Source of the DNA: Anaerolineaceae bacterium | Lineage (GTDB): Bacteria; Chloroflexota; Anaerolineae; Anaerolineales; Anaerolineaceae | NCBI GenBank assembly: GCA_011620465.1 | Contig: WOZC01000169.1 | Location: 10,492 to 36,718, forward strand | Direction: 5' to 3' | DNA length: 26,227 nt | In this document: in pieces, positions 1 to 6,763 of the stretch | Layout: the number at the start of each line of letters is the position of its first letter | How positions within the stretch are numbered: the stretch's first letter is position 1 | The notes under the pieces: generated by a model | What the model was told of the DNA's origin: nothing | Databases searched by the model: none | What the model saw: only the letters and a program-made list of their open reading frames with translations | Program-made: the position numbers and the translations under genes

Positions 1-282
1 GCCAATGACCAAAAACTGGTCATGGTCGATAGCATGGAGATGAAAGAAGCCAAGAGTACTGAACTGGCGAAAGCCATCAAAGCTCTCGTCGGTGACAAAC
101 GCGCTCTTGTTTTGGTATCTGATAAGAGCGACAAGAATGAAAATCTGATCAAATCCGGCCGCAACCTGGCTGAAGCCAAGCTGCTCCAGGCTAACTACCT
201 GAACATTCGTGATCTGCTCAGTTTTGAAAAAGTAATTATCCCGCTTGCTTCACTGGAAGTGATCAAGGGTTATCTGGGATAG
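1..282 (+). CDS. rplD: 50S ribosomal protein L4 (C-terminal part; gene starts before the window)
   Basis: The reading frame is open from base 1 to a TAG at 280-282 and gives 93 residues, so the N-terminal half lies outside the window. The end of the protein, with a Gly-Arg-Asn-Leu segment and a final V-I-x-x-Y-L-G, fits the C-terminal part of L4, which normally has about 205 residues. L4 binds 23S rRNA early in 50S assembly and lines the nascent-peptide tunnel. The gene directly precedes rplW with 14 bases between them, which is the standard S10-operon order and the main support for the name. An internal ATG at 22 is not the real start, because the coding frame continues upstream to the window edge. 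Confidence 0.93.
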   Translation, partial: ANDQKLVMVDSMEMKEAKSTELAKAIKALVGDKRALVLVSDKSDKNENLIKSGRNLAEAKLLQANYLNIRDLLSFEKVIIPLASLEVIKGYLG

Positions 283-296
283 GAAGGTGTAGCAGA

Positions 297-602
297 ATGA
301 GTATCTCCGTTTTTGATATCCTGCGACGCCCCGTCGTGACCGAAAAATCAAACTACCTGGCCAGCAAGTTGAACCAGTACGTGTTTGAAGTCAACAGTGA
401 TGTCACCCGTGAACAGGTGAAAACAGCTGTTGAGACCGCTTTCGATGTGGATGTTGTGCGCGTCAATATTATTAATCTGCCCGCCAAGGCGCATCGCAAC
501 TCCCGCACCCGCCGTTTGGTGGTGCGCAACAGCGGTTTCAAGAAAGCGATTGTTACCCTCAAAGCGGGTGACCGTATTCCTGTGTTCGAAGGAGTGGAAT
601 AA
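297..602 (+). CDS. rplW: 50S ribosomal protein L23
   Basis: The product has 101 residues, a normal bacterial L23 length. The signature R-P-V-V-T-E-K-S is at residues 11-18, and the C-terminal half carries the basic loop and strands typical of the family. L23 sits at the rim of the peptide exit tunnel and is the docking site for trigger factor and SRP. The ATG follows AGGAAGGTG closely. The stop codon shares its last A with the rplB start (TAATG at 600-604), so translation of L23 and L2 is probably coupled. The context rplD-rplW-rplB is canonical. Confidence 0.97.
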   Translation: MSISVFDILRRPVVTEKSNYLASKLNQYVFEVNSDVTREQVKTAVETAFDVDVVRVNIINLPAKAHRNSRTRRLVVRNSGFKKAIVTLKAGDRIPVFEGVE

Positions 603-1441
603 TGGCTGTTAAAGTATACAAACCCAAGACTCCTGGTCAACGCCACAAGACCAGTTATACGTTCGAGGAGATCACCAAGACCACACCCGAACGCAGCCTG
701 ACTGTGATTCGCAAGCAGCATTCCGGCCGCAACTCGATGGGTCGTGTGACTGTTCGCCATCGTGGTGGTGGTGCCCGTCGTCAAATTCGTTTGATTGATT
801 TCAAACGTGATAAGGCAAACATCCCAGCCAAGGTCGAGGCGATCGAGTATGATCCCAACCGGACAGCCCGTTTGGCATTGCTGTTCTATGCTGATGGCGA
901 AAAACGCTACATTATTGCGCCAATTGGCGTCAAAGTTGGCGATACCCTGATGTCTGGTGCCCGTGCTGAAATCCGACCCGGGAACAGTCTGCCTTTGGCA
1001 AACATCCCAGTCGGTACCAATATACATGCGATTGAACTCTATCCCGGAAAGGGTGCCCAGTTAGTGCGCTCAGCTGGCACTTCAGCGCAACTATTGGCAA
1101 AAGAAGGCAAATACGCACAAGTCCGTATGCCAAGCGGCGAAGTTCGCCTGGTTCTACAGGAATGCAGCGCCTCGATCGGTCAGGTTGGTAATGTGGAACA
1201 CAGCAATATCAAGTTAGGCAAAGCTGGTCGCAAGCGCCATATGGGCCGCCGTCCAGAAGTACGCGGCTCTGCAATGTCCCCGAGAGACCATCCCCATGGT
1301 GGTGGTGAAGGACGTACTGGAATTGGTATGCCCGGTCCCAAGACCCCCTGGGGCAAACCAGCTCTTGGTTACAAAACCAGACGCAACAAGCGTACTAATG
1401 ACATGATTGTTCGCCAGCGCTCCAAGTCCAAGCGCAAATAG
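602..1441 (+). CDS. rplB: 50S ribosomal protein L2
   Basis: The product has 279 residues, within the usual 270-280 range. It contains the L2 hallmarks: the R-H-R-G-G-G-A-R-R region near residues 52-60 (RNA-binding OB fold) and D-H-P-H-G-G-G-E-G-R at residues 229-238, including the conserved histidine at 230 implicated in peptidyl-transferase-centre structure. The segment before the motif reads S-P-R-D, where many bacteria have N-P-V-D. The C-terminus is the expected very basic tail (R-S-K-S-K-R-K). The start codon overlaps the rplW stop by one base. L2 is one of the most conserved 50S proteins and is needed for subunit association. Confidence 0.98.
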   Translation: MAVKVYKPKTPGQRHKTSYTFEEITKTTPERSLTVIRKQHSGRNSMGRVTVRHRGGGARRQIRLIDFKRDKANIPAKVEAIEYDPNRTARLALLFYADGEKRYIIAPIGVKVGDTLMSGARAEIRPGNSLPLANIPVGTNIHAIELYPGKGAQLVRSAGTSAQLLAKEGKYAQVRMPSGEVRLVLQECSASIGQVGNVEHSNIKLGKAGRKRHMGRRPEVRGSAMSPRDHPHGGGEGRTGIGMPGPKTPWGKPALGYKTRRNKRTNDMIVRQRSKSKRK

Positions 1442-1469
1442 CGAATGAGAGGCAGAAAAGGAATTTGAA

Positions 1470-1742
1470 ATGTCGCGATCATTGAAAAAAGGGCCATTCG
1501 TAGACCCGAAATTACTGAAAAGAATCGAAGATATGAACCAGAAAGGCGAGAAGAAAGTCTTGCGGACCTGGAGTCGTGCCAGCACGATTTTCCCCCAGAT
1601 GGTTGGACACACCATCGCGGTCCATAACGGACGCCGCCATGTACCGATCTATGTGACGGAAAACATGGTTGGTCATCGCCTGGGTGAATTTGCGCCCACA
1701 CGCTGGTTCCGTGGTCATGTGGCTGAGAAAGCTGCAAGGTAA
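1470..1742 (+). CDS. rpsS: 30S ribosomal protein S19
   Basis: The product has 90 residues and starts M-S-R-S-L-K-K-G-P-F-V-D, the family signature. The middle part has the expected T-W-S-R-A-S-T-I-F-P segment, and the end carries H-R-L-G-E-F-A-P-T-R-W-F-R-G-H. S19 forms a complex with S13 in the head of the 30S subunit and contacts the A-site tRNA region. The gene lies 28 bases after rplB and 8 bases before rplV, in the usual order. An AAAGGAA ribosome-binding site precedes the ATG. Confidence 0.97.
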   Translation: MSRSLKKGPFVDPKLLKRIEDMNQKGEKKVLRTWSRASTIFPQMVGHTIAVHNGRRHVPIYVTENMVGHRLGEFAPTRWFRGHVAEKAAR

Positions 1743-1750
1743 GGTGAGAG

Positions 1751-2092
1751 ATGGCACAGGAAATAACTGCAACACTCTCTGACTTCAGAGAATCCGCCCA
1801 AAAGACCCGCCTGGTTGTTGACCTGGTGAGAGGTAAGAAAGTTACCGATGCCTTGAACATTTTAAGCTTGACCCCCAAAAAGGCAGCTGATCCTGTTCGG
1901 AAGTTGATTTATTCGGCCATGTCCAATGCTGAAGAGAATTTTGGTGTGAGCCGTGATGACCTCGTCGTTTACCGGATCTTCGCAGACGAAGCCCGCACCC
2001 GTAAGTGGCGCCAGTTCGGTGCACGCGGTCGATTTAAGCCCCAGTTGAGACGCAGTTCTCACGTGACCGTTGTATTACGCGAAGTCGAGTAA
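1751..2092 (+). CDS. rplV: 50S ribosomal protein L22
   Basis: The product has 113 residues. It has the L22 fold pattern: an N-terminal helical domain with V-R-G-K-K-V-T-D-A-L (residues 26-35) and a C-terminal extended hairpin ending R-R-S-S-H-V-T-V-V-L. That hairpin reaches into the peptide exit tunnel, where it lines the constriction and takes part in stalling and macrolide sensitivity. The gene sits 8 bases after rpsS and 16 bases before rpsC, as in most S10 operons. The ATG is preceded by AAGGTGAG. Confidence 0.97.
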   Translation: MAQEITATLSDFRESAQKTRLVVDLVRGKKVTDALNILSLTPKKAADPVRKLIYSAMSNAEENFGVSRDDLVVYRIFADEARTRKWRQFGARGRFKPQLRRSSHVTVVLREVE

Positions 2093-2108
2093 AGGTAAGG
2101 AGTAAACT

Positions 2109-2786
2109 ATGGGTCGTAAAGTACATCCAATTGGTTTTCGTCTTGGTATCAACAAGCCCTGGTTAGGGCGCTGGTATGCCGAAGGCAAAGATTACACCGA
2201 ACAGGTTCACCAGGACATCAAACTGCGTGAAGTTGTAATGAAAGAGACTGATCGTGCTGGCGTTTCATCCATCGAGATCGAACGTTATCCCGGCAAAGTT
2301 AAAGTCACCCTGCACACAGCCAAACCGGGTATTCTGATTGGTCGTAAAGGCGAAAACGTAAAAATTATCAGACAAAAACTTGAAGCACTGACCGGCAAGA
2401 AAATCGATTTGGAAGTCAAAGAGATTAAATCTGCCGATACAGACGCCTACCTGGTTGCTCAGAACATCGCCAGTCAATTGGAACGTCGTATCAGTTATCG
2501 ACGTGCAATGAAACGCGCTATTCAGCAAGCTTTACGACAGGGCGCGGAAGGAATCAAAATTACAGTTTCCGGTCGTCTTTCAGGTGCTGAAATGGCACGC
2601 CGTATGACTCTGCGTGAAGGTCGCGTGCCTTTGCAGACACTGCGTGCTGACATTGATTTCGCACGGGCTGCTGCCACAACCACTTTTGGTCAAATCGGCA
2701 TCAAGGTCTGGATTTATAAAGGCATCGTCATCGATCAACCCGAAGAAAAGGTTGAATCAACCGAGGGTGTTTATATTAGCGAGTAA
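2109..2786 (+). CDS. rpsC: 30S ribosomal protein S3
   Basis: The product has 225 residues and begins M-G-R-K-V-H-P-I-G-F-R-L-G, the S3 N-terminal signature. A type II KH domain carries its GxxG loop as G-R-K-G at residues 78-81. The C-terminal domain holds the basic R-R-I-S-Y-R-R-A-M-K-R segment that lines the mRNA entry channel and contributes to the helicase activity of the 30S subunit. The ATG is preceded by AAGGAG at about 2096-2101. The gene is 27 bases upstream of rplP. Confidence 0.97.
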   Translation: MGRKVHPIGFRLGINKPWLGRWYAEGKDYTEQVHQDIKLREVVMKETDRAGVSSIEIERYPGKVKVTLHTAKPGILIGRKGENVKIIRQKLEALTGKKIDLEVKEIKSADTDAYLVAQNIASQLERRISYRRAMKRAIQQALRQGAEGIKITVSGRLSGAEMARRMTLREGRVPLQTLRADIDFARAAATTTFGQIGIKVWIYKGIVIDQPEEKVESTEGVYISE

Positions 2787-2813
2787 TTATCGTAACGAGT
2801 GAGGTAGCAGATT

Positions 2814-3239
2814 ATGTTGATGCCAAAGAGAGTAAAATACCGCAAGCAGATGCGCGGCCGCATGAAGGGAAAGTCCTATCGCGGCGCAGACGTCAACTTC
2901 GGTGACTATGGATTGAAAGCGCTGGATTGTGGCTATCTGACCGCCCGTCAGATTGAAGCCGCCCGCCGTGCGATCGTTCATGAAATGAAACGACGCGGCA
3001 AGGTTTGGGTACGGGTTTTCCCCGACAAACCTTACACCAAGCGTGCAGCTGAAACCCGCATGGGTAAAGGCAAGGGTGATGTGGATCACTGGGTGGCGGT
3101 GATTCGCCCCGGTCGTATCCTTTTCGAAATCGGTGGTACTGATACCGAAACAGCGATTTTAGCTTTGCAAAGAGCACGTTACAAGCTGGGTTTTAAGACC
3201 AAGATTGTATCAAGAGAAGCGATAGGAGAAGGTTCATGA
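2814..3239 (+). CDS. rplP: 50S ribosomal protein L16
   Basis: The product has 141 residues and starts M-L-M-P-K-R-V-K-Y-R-K, matching L16 of other bacteria. For that reason ATG 2814 is chosen over the in-frame ATG at 2820. It is preceded by GAGGTAG. The conserved G-K-G-K-G-D-V-D-H-W-V-A-V segment (residues 84-96) is present. L16 organises the A-site side of the 50S subunit and is among the last proteins to join it. The last four bases of the gene overlap the rpmC start (ATGA at 3236-3239). Confidence 0.97.
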   Translation: MLMPKRVKYRKQMRGRMKGKSYRGADVNFGDYGLKALDCGYLTARQIEAARRAIVHEMKRRGKVWVRVFPDKPYTKRAAETRMGKGKGDVDHWVAVIRPGRILFEIGGTDTETAILALQRARYKLGFKTKIVSREAIGEGS

Positions 3240-3442
3240 ACGCCAAAGAATTAAGAGAACTTTCTACAGAAGATATTAGAGCCAAACTCATGAGCATCCG
3301 CCAGGAACTGATGAACCTGCGCTTTCAGATGGTGACTGGTCAGTTGACCGATACCAGCCGTTTCAAAGGCGCTCGCAAGGATATCGCTCGTTTAGAGACC
3401 GTTCTCAGCGAACGTGTGCGTAATGAGAAGGAAGGTAAATAA
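3236..3442 (+). CDS. rpmC: 50S ribosomal protein L29
   Basis: The product has 68 residues, a normal L29 length. It has the two-helix hairpin sequence: N-A-K-E-L-R-E-L-S at the start, then L-M-N-L-R-F-Q-M-V-T-G-Q-L around residues 25-37, and a final R-x-x-I-A-R-L-E-T-V-L. L29 sits beside L23 at the tunnel exit. The start overlaps rplP by four bases and the stop shares one base with the rpsQ start (TAATG at 3440-3444), so the three genes are translationally linked. Confidence 0.96.
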   Translation: MNAKELRELSTEDIRAKLMSIRQELMNLRFQMVTGQLTDTSRFKGARKDIARLETVLSERVRNEKEGK

Positions 3443-3852
3443 TGAACAAACGACGTCGTTTAACCGGTACTGTCAAGTCCAATCAGATGGACAAGACTGT
3501 CACTGTTGAAGTGACCCGTACTTTCCAACACCCCTTGTATCACAAGGTTGTTCGCAGTGTGAAAGCCTACAAGGTTCACGATGAGATTGGCTGCAATGTT
3601 GGCGATAAAGTTGTCATCGTTGAATCCGCGCCGGTTTCCAAGACTGTATCCTGGGTGGTTGAGAGTATTGTCAAGGTTGAGATCCGCAAGGAAAGTATTG
3701 AAGCTGTGGAAGAAGCCATTGAACAAGCTGAAGAATTGGCTGCTGAAGAAGTTGCGCTTCTGGGAGAAGCCGCGGTAGTCCTTGAAGATTCGATCGAAGA
3801 AGAACTCGAAGAAATCGCTGAAATCGTCGCAGACGAAGAAGGTGCTGTATGA
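3442..3852 (+). CDS. rpsQ: 30S ribosomal protein S17 with long acidic C-terminal tail
   Basis: Residues 1-83 are an ordinary S17: R-R-R-L-T-G-T-V-K-S near the start, M-D-K-T-V-T-V-E-V (16-24) and a C-terminal strand ending V-E-S-I-V-K-V-E-I. S17 is an OB-fold 16S rRNA-binding protein needed early in 30S assembly. The family normally has 80-90 residues, but this protein has 136. The extra 53 residues (84-136) contain 21 Glu or Asp and no Lys or Arg, in a pattern that looks helical. The frame is uninterrupted and the last bases overlap the rplN start by four (ATGA at 3849-3852), so the tail fills space that would otherwise be a gap of about 160 bases. I see no sign of a frameshift. The function of the tail is unknown. 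Confidence 0.94.
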   Translation: MNKRRRLTGTVKSNQMDKTVTVEVTRTFQHPLYHKVVRSVKAYKVHDEIGCNVGDKVVIVESAPVSKTVSWVVESIVKVEIRKESIEAVEEAIEQAEELAAEEVALLGEAAVVLEDSIEEELEEIAEIVADEEGAV

Positions 3853-4220
3853 TTCAACAGGAGTCCCGTTTAGTTGTTGCCGATAACACTGGCGCCAGAG
3901 AAATACTGGTCATCCAGGTTGTTGGCGGTACCCACAGACGTTATGCCCATGTTGGCGATATCGTAACTGCAACTGTCAAGAGCGCTACACCGCAGGCTTC
4001 TGTAAAGAAGAGCGAGATCATCAAAGCCGTTATCGTTCGAACCGCCAAGGCTTACCGCCGTTCGGATGGTTCCACGATTTGCTTTGATGACAATGCAGCT
4101 GTGATCCTGGACAATGATGGTGTGAACCCTCGCGGTACACGTATCTTTGGCCCGGTCGCACGCGAACTGCGTGAAAAGGGCTATATGAAAATTGTTTCAT
4201 TGGCTCCAGAAGTACTGTAG
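3849..4220 (+). CDS. rplN: 50S ribosomal protein L14
   Basis: The product has 123 residues, close to the standard 122. It starts M-I-Q-Q-E-S-R-L-V-V-A-D-N-T-G-A, the L14 signature, and continues with the conserved A-V-I-V-R-T segment and G-T-R-I-F-G-P-V-A-R-E-L-R near residues 96-108. L14 forms part of the 50S face that contacts the 30S subunit and is the binding site of the silencing factor RsfS. The ATG lies in the last codon region of rpsQ (four-base overlap), so coupling with the tailed S17 is expected. Confidence 0.97.
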   Translation: MIQQESRLVVADNTGAREILVIQVVGGTHRRYAHVGDIVTATVKSATPQASVKKSEIIKAVIVRTAKAYRRSDGSTICFDDNAAVILDNDGVNPRGTRIFGPVARELREKGYMKIVSLAPEVL

Positions 4221-4240
4221 TCGATGGTAGGAGTATCTAA

Positions 4241-4639
4241 ATGAAGATGAAAATCCGGAAAGGTGATCGTGTTCGCGTGATGCGCGGCGACGAAGCCGAC
4301 AAGAACAAAGTCGGTGAAGTGATCCGTGTATTGCCCAAAGAGAACCGTGTTGTGGTTCAGGGTGTGAATACTGTCAAGAAACATCAGAAGCAGTCCCAAT
4401 CGGGCGGTAAGACCATTCCTTCAGGGATTCGTGAATTCGAAGCCCCGATCGATCTGTCCAACGTAGCCCTGGTTGACCGTGCTGCAGAGAAAGAAGTAAA
4501 AGAATCTCGCCGTTCAAGCAAGGCTAAATCCGCTGAAGACGAAAAAGCTGAGAAGAAGACCAGCCGCCGCAAGAGCACAACTGCTCCGAAGACTGAAAAT
4601 ACCAAAGACAGTAAAAAATCGGACGCTAAGGGCAAATAA
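4241..4639 (+). CDS. rplX: 50S ribosomal protein L24 with atypical basic low-complexity C-terminus
   Basis: The first 79 residues form the L24 KOW domain: K-I-R-K-G-D-R-V-R-V (4-13), G-E-V-I-R-V-L, then G-V-N-T-V-K-K-H and the E-A-P-I-D-L-S-N-V-A-L-V-D strand. Bacterial L24 normally continues with a short conserved basic domain and totals about 100-105 residues. Here residues 80-132 are instead a Lys/Arg/Ser/Thr/Glu-rich stretch with 19 basic and 10 acidic residues. ATG 4241 is chosen because AGGAG at 4229-4233 is 7 bases upstream; the second ATG at 4247 is 13 bases away. L24 starts 50S assembly and lies at the tunnel exit, so the tail may project there (inference). Confidence 0.93.
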   Translation: MKMKIRKGDRVRVMRGDEADKNKVGEVIRVLPKENRVVVQGVNTVKKHQKQSQSGGKTIPSGIREFEAPIDLSNVALVDRAAEKEVKESRRSSKAKSAEDEKAEKKTSRRKSTTAPKTENTKDSKKSDAKGK

Positions 4640-4656
4640 GGCGCAGGTGAATTGAT

Positions 4657-5202
4657 ATGAACAGACTACAAGAACAATACAATAACGAAATTGCTCCCGC
4701 TCTCTTCAAAGAGCTTGGCTTGAGCAACGTCATGCAGATTCCCCGTATTACCAAGGTCGTTGTCAATATTGGTGTTGGTGAAGCCTTGGATAACCCCAAA
4801 GCTCTGGATGCTGCTGTGAACGATCTGACTATTATTACCGGTCAGAAGCCTGTTGTCATCGCTGCTAAGAAAGCTATCTCCAACTTCAAACTGCGCGAAG
4901 GTCGCCAAATCGGCGTAAAAGTAACCTTGCGCGGTTACAAGATGTGGTCTTTCTTAGATCGCCTGATCAATATCGCTCTACCCCGTGTGCGTGACTTCCG
5001 CGGTATTTCAGCAGACTCGTTTGATGGTCGCGGCAACTATACCCTCGGGTTGACCGAACAATTGATCTTCACTGAAATTCAGTATGACAAGATCGACAAA
5101 GTACGAGGTATGGAAGTCAGCATCGTTACTACTGCTGAAACTGACGATCAAGCTCGAGAGCTGTTACGCAAGTTCGGCATGCCCTTCAGGAAGGATAACT
5201 AA
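4657..5202 (+). CDS. rplE: 50S ribosomal protein L5
   Basis: The product has 181 residues, typical for L5 (about 179). Conserved parts include P-R-I-T-K-V-V-V-N-I-G-V-G-E-A near residues 28-42, G-Q-K-P-V-V-I-A-A-K-K-A-I-S-N-F and L-P-R-V-R-D-F-R-G-I. L5 binds 5S rRNA with L18 and L25 and forms the B1b bridge to S13. The stop codon shares one base with the following S14 gene (TAATG at 5200-5204). An AGGTGA ribosome-binding site lies upstream of the ATG. Confidence 0.97.
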   Translation: MNRLQEQYNNEIAPALFKELGLSNVMQIPRITKVVVNIGVGEALDNPKALDAAVNDLTIITGQKPVVIAAKKAISNFKLREGRQIGVKVTLRGYKMWSFLDRLINIALPRVRDFRGISADSFDGRGNYTLGLTEQLIFTEIQYDKIDKVRGMEVSIVTTAETDDQARELLRKFGMPFRKDN

Positions 5203-5384
5203 TGGCTAAAAAGTGTATGCAATATCGAGAGATGCGACGTAAGTATCCCGTTCGCGTTGTGAATCGCTGTCGCGTCTGTGGAAGACCGCGGGGCTATATG
5301 CGGAAATTCGGCCTTTGCCGGATTTGTTTCCGTGAATTAGCACTCCAGGGTAAGCTCCCTGGTGTGACCAAATCATCCTGGTAA
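5202..5384 (+). CDS. rpsN: 30S ribosomal protein S14, zinc-binding type Z
   Basis: The product has 60 residues and is the short zinc form of S14. It has C23-x2-C26, then twelve residues, then C39-x2-C42, with the family motif G-R-P-R-G-Y-M-R-K-F-G-L-C-R-I-C-F and a final K-S-S-W. This form is also called rpsZ. An additional cysteine at residue 5 is outside the zinc site. S14 binds in the 30S head near S3 and S10. The gene overlaps rplE by one base and precedes rpsH by 14 bases. Confidence 0.97.
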   Translation: MAKKCMQYREMRRKYPVRVVNRCRVCGRPRGYMRKFGLCRICFRELALQGKLPGVTKSSW

Positions 5385-5392
5385 TTTGACCT

Positions 5393-5397
5393 GGAGG
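5393..5397 (+). promoter_or_regulatory. Ribosome-binding site that decides the rpsH start
   Basis: GGAGG at 5393-5397 is only one base from the ATG at 5399 but seven bases from the ATG at 5405. Seven is the normal spacing, so S8 most likely begins at 5405. Confidence 0.7.
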
Positions 5398-5404
5398 TAT
5401 GAGA

Positions 5405-5818
5405 ATGACTATTTCAGATCCAATTGCCGATATGTTAACAAGAGTTCGTAATGCCGCTTCCGCGGGCAAACCCCTGGTCGCGATCCCGAATTCAAAACTC
5501 AAGTGTGAGTTGGCTCGCATTCTGGTCGAAGAAGGCTATATTGAGAGCTATGAAGTCGTCAATAGTAAAAGCGAAGCAAGCAAAGTTTTGCAGCTGAAGC
5601 TCAAATATATTGGCGAAAGACGTCACCGTCGCTCCTTGATTACCGGTATCCAACGCGTTAGCCGACCAGGCTGCCGTGTGTATACCTCTAAGAAAGAAAT
5701 CCCCTGGGTTCTTTCGGGCATCGGTATCGCGATTTTATCAACCCCTAAGGGAATCATGACCGGCCATCGCGCTCGCAAGATCGGCGTTGGCGGCGAGATC
5801 CTCTGTAAGGTTTGGTAG
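5405..5818 (+). CDS. rpsH: 30S ribosomal protein S8
   Basis: The product has 137 residues when started at ATG 5405, giving M-T-I-S-D-P-I-A-D-M-L-T-R-V-R-N, which aligns with known S8 N-termini. An ATG two codons upstream (5399) is possible but lies too close to the GGAGG ribosome-binding site. The C-terminal half has the conserved S-R-P-G-C-R-V-Y and L-S-G-I-G-I-A-I-L-S-T-P-K-G-I-M-T segments and ends G-G-E-I-L-C-K-V-W. S8 binds the centre of 16S rRNA and represses the spc operon in E. coli; the site for such control was not found here. The stop overlaps the rplF ribosome-binding site. Confidence 0.96.
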   Translation: MTISDPIADMLTRVRNAASAGKPLVAIPNSKLKCELARILVEEGYIESYEVVNSKSEASKVLQLKLKYIGERRHRRSLITGIQRVSRPGCRVYTSKKEIPWVLSGIGIAILSTPKGIMTGHRARKIGVGGEILCKVW

Positions 5819-5822
5819 GAGG
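5817..5822 (+). promoter_or_regulatory. Ribosome-binding site of rplF
   Basis: A perfect AGGAGG overlaps the rpsH stop codon (TAG at 5816-5818) and lies six bases before ATG 5829. This identifies 5829 as the L6 start and rules out an in-frame ATG at 5787 inside rpsH. Confidence 0.8.
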
Positions 5823-5828
5823 AAGAGA

Positions 5829-6377
5829 ATGTCGCGTATAGGAAAACTGCCCATCACCCTGCCTAAGGGTGTTGAAGTAAAAATCGATGGGAACAAGGTT
5901 CATGTCAAGGGTCCGAAAGGCGAATTGGATGAAACCTTCTCCCCAAAAATCGAGATCAAATTAGAAGATGGCACGATTACCGTGACCCGTCCTAACGATG
6001 AACCCCAGGTTCGCGCGCTTCATGGTACCACCCGTGCCCTGATCAACAACATGGTTGTTGGCTGCAGCAAGGGTTTTGAGAAGGTGCTTGAATTCAAGGG
6101 TGTCGGTTACCGTGCTGAATTGAGTGGTAAGGACCTGGTTTTGAACCTGGGTTATTCCCACCCGATCAATATGCCCGCCCCTGATGGTATCTCATATGAA
6201 GTTGATGCCAAGGCGCACACAATCAAGGTGTTAGGTCGCAATCGTCACCAGGTTGGTTTGATCGCTTCCGAGATCCGTAAAATTCGTCCACCAGAGCATT
6301 ATCATGGAACTGGTGTACGTTATTTGGGTGAAGAAGTGAAGCTCAAAGCTGGTAAAGCTGGAAAGACCGGTAAATAG
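5829..6377 (+). CDS. rplF: 50S ribosomal protein L6
   Basis: The product has 182 residues starting M-S-R-I-G-K-L-P-I-T-L-P-K-G-V, the standard L6 N-terminus. An open frame extends 42 bases upstream into rpsH, but that part does not resemble L6 and lacks a ribosome-binding site. The two repeated L6 folds are present, with the C-terminal signature P-P-E-H-Y-H-G-T-G-V-R-Y (about residues 155-166) and a Lys/Gly-rich end. L6 lies at the base of the L7/L12 stalk near the sarcin-ricin loop. The gene is followed nine bases later by rplR. Confidence 0.97.
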   Translation: MSRIGKLPITLPKGVEVKIDGNKVHVKGPKGELDETFSPKIEIKLEDGTITVTRPNDEPQVRALHGTTRALINNMVVGCSKGFEKVLEFKGVGYRAELSGKDLVLNLGYSHPINMPAPDGISYEVDAKAHTIKVLGRNRHQVGLIASEIRKIRPPEHYHGTGVRYLGEEVKLKAGKAGKTGK

Positions 6378-6386
6378 AGGTAGACA

Positions 6387-6752
6387 ATGGCTCAGAAATC
6401 AAGAAATCAAGCTCGATTACATCGTCACATCCGTGTCCGCAAGCATATCTTCGGCACTCCGGAACGTCCACGTATGAATGTATTCCGCAGCATCAGCGAT
6501 ATCTATGTTCAGATCATCGATGATCACAGTGGAACCACACTGGCCTCGGCTTCCAGTATTGACTCTGCTTTGCGCAGCTCGCTTACAGGCAAATCCAAGA
6601 TGGAACAAGCCCTGCTCGTTGGTGAAGAAGTTGCCAAACGTGCCAAAGCCAAAGGCATTTCCGCGGTTGTTTTTGACCGTGGTGGCTACATCTATACCGG
6701 TCGCGTAAAGTCGTTGGCCGAAGGTGCCCGTAAAGGTGGGCTGGAGTTCTAA
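6387..6752 (+). CDS. rplR: 50S ribosomal protein L18
   Basis: The product has 121 residues, a normal L18 length. The basic N-terminus (R-L-H-R-H-I-R-V-R-K-H) is followed by the family segment G-T-P-E-R-P-R-M-N-V-F-R-S, and the end has V-V-F-D-R-G-G-Y-I-Y-T-G-R-V-K-S-L-A-E-G-A-R. L18 carries 5S rRNA into the 50S subunit together with L5. The ATG is preceded by AGAGGTAG and the gene lies between rplF and rpsE as expected. Confidence 0.97.
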   Translation: MAQKSRNQARLHRHIRVRKHIFGTPERPRMNVFRSISDIYVQIIDDHSGTTLASASSIDSALRSSLTGKSKMEQALLVGEEVAKRAKAKGISAVVFDRGGYIYTGRVKSLAEGARKGGLEF

Positions 6753-6763
6753 AAGAGGATAAT

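Noticed and set aside
353..1027. Minus-strand open frame (224 codons) over rplW and rplB
   Set aside because: It is the shadow of two highly conserved genes with no ribosome-binding site or motif of its own.
5787..5828. Upstream extension of rplF by 14 codons
   Set aside because: The added residues are unlike L6, lie inside rpsH, and AGGAGG at 5817-5822 points to ATG 5829.
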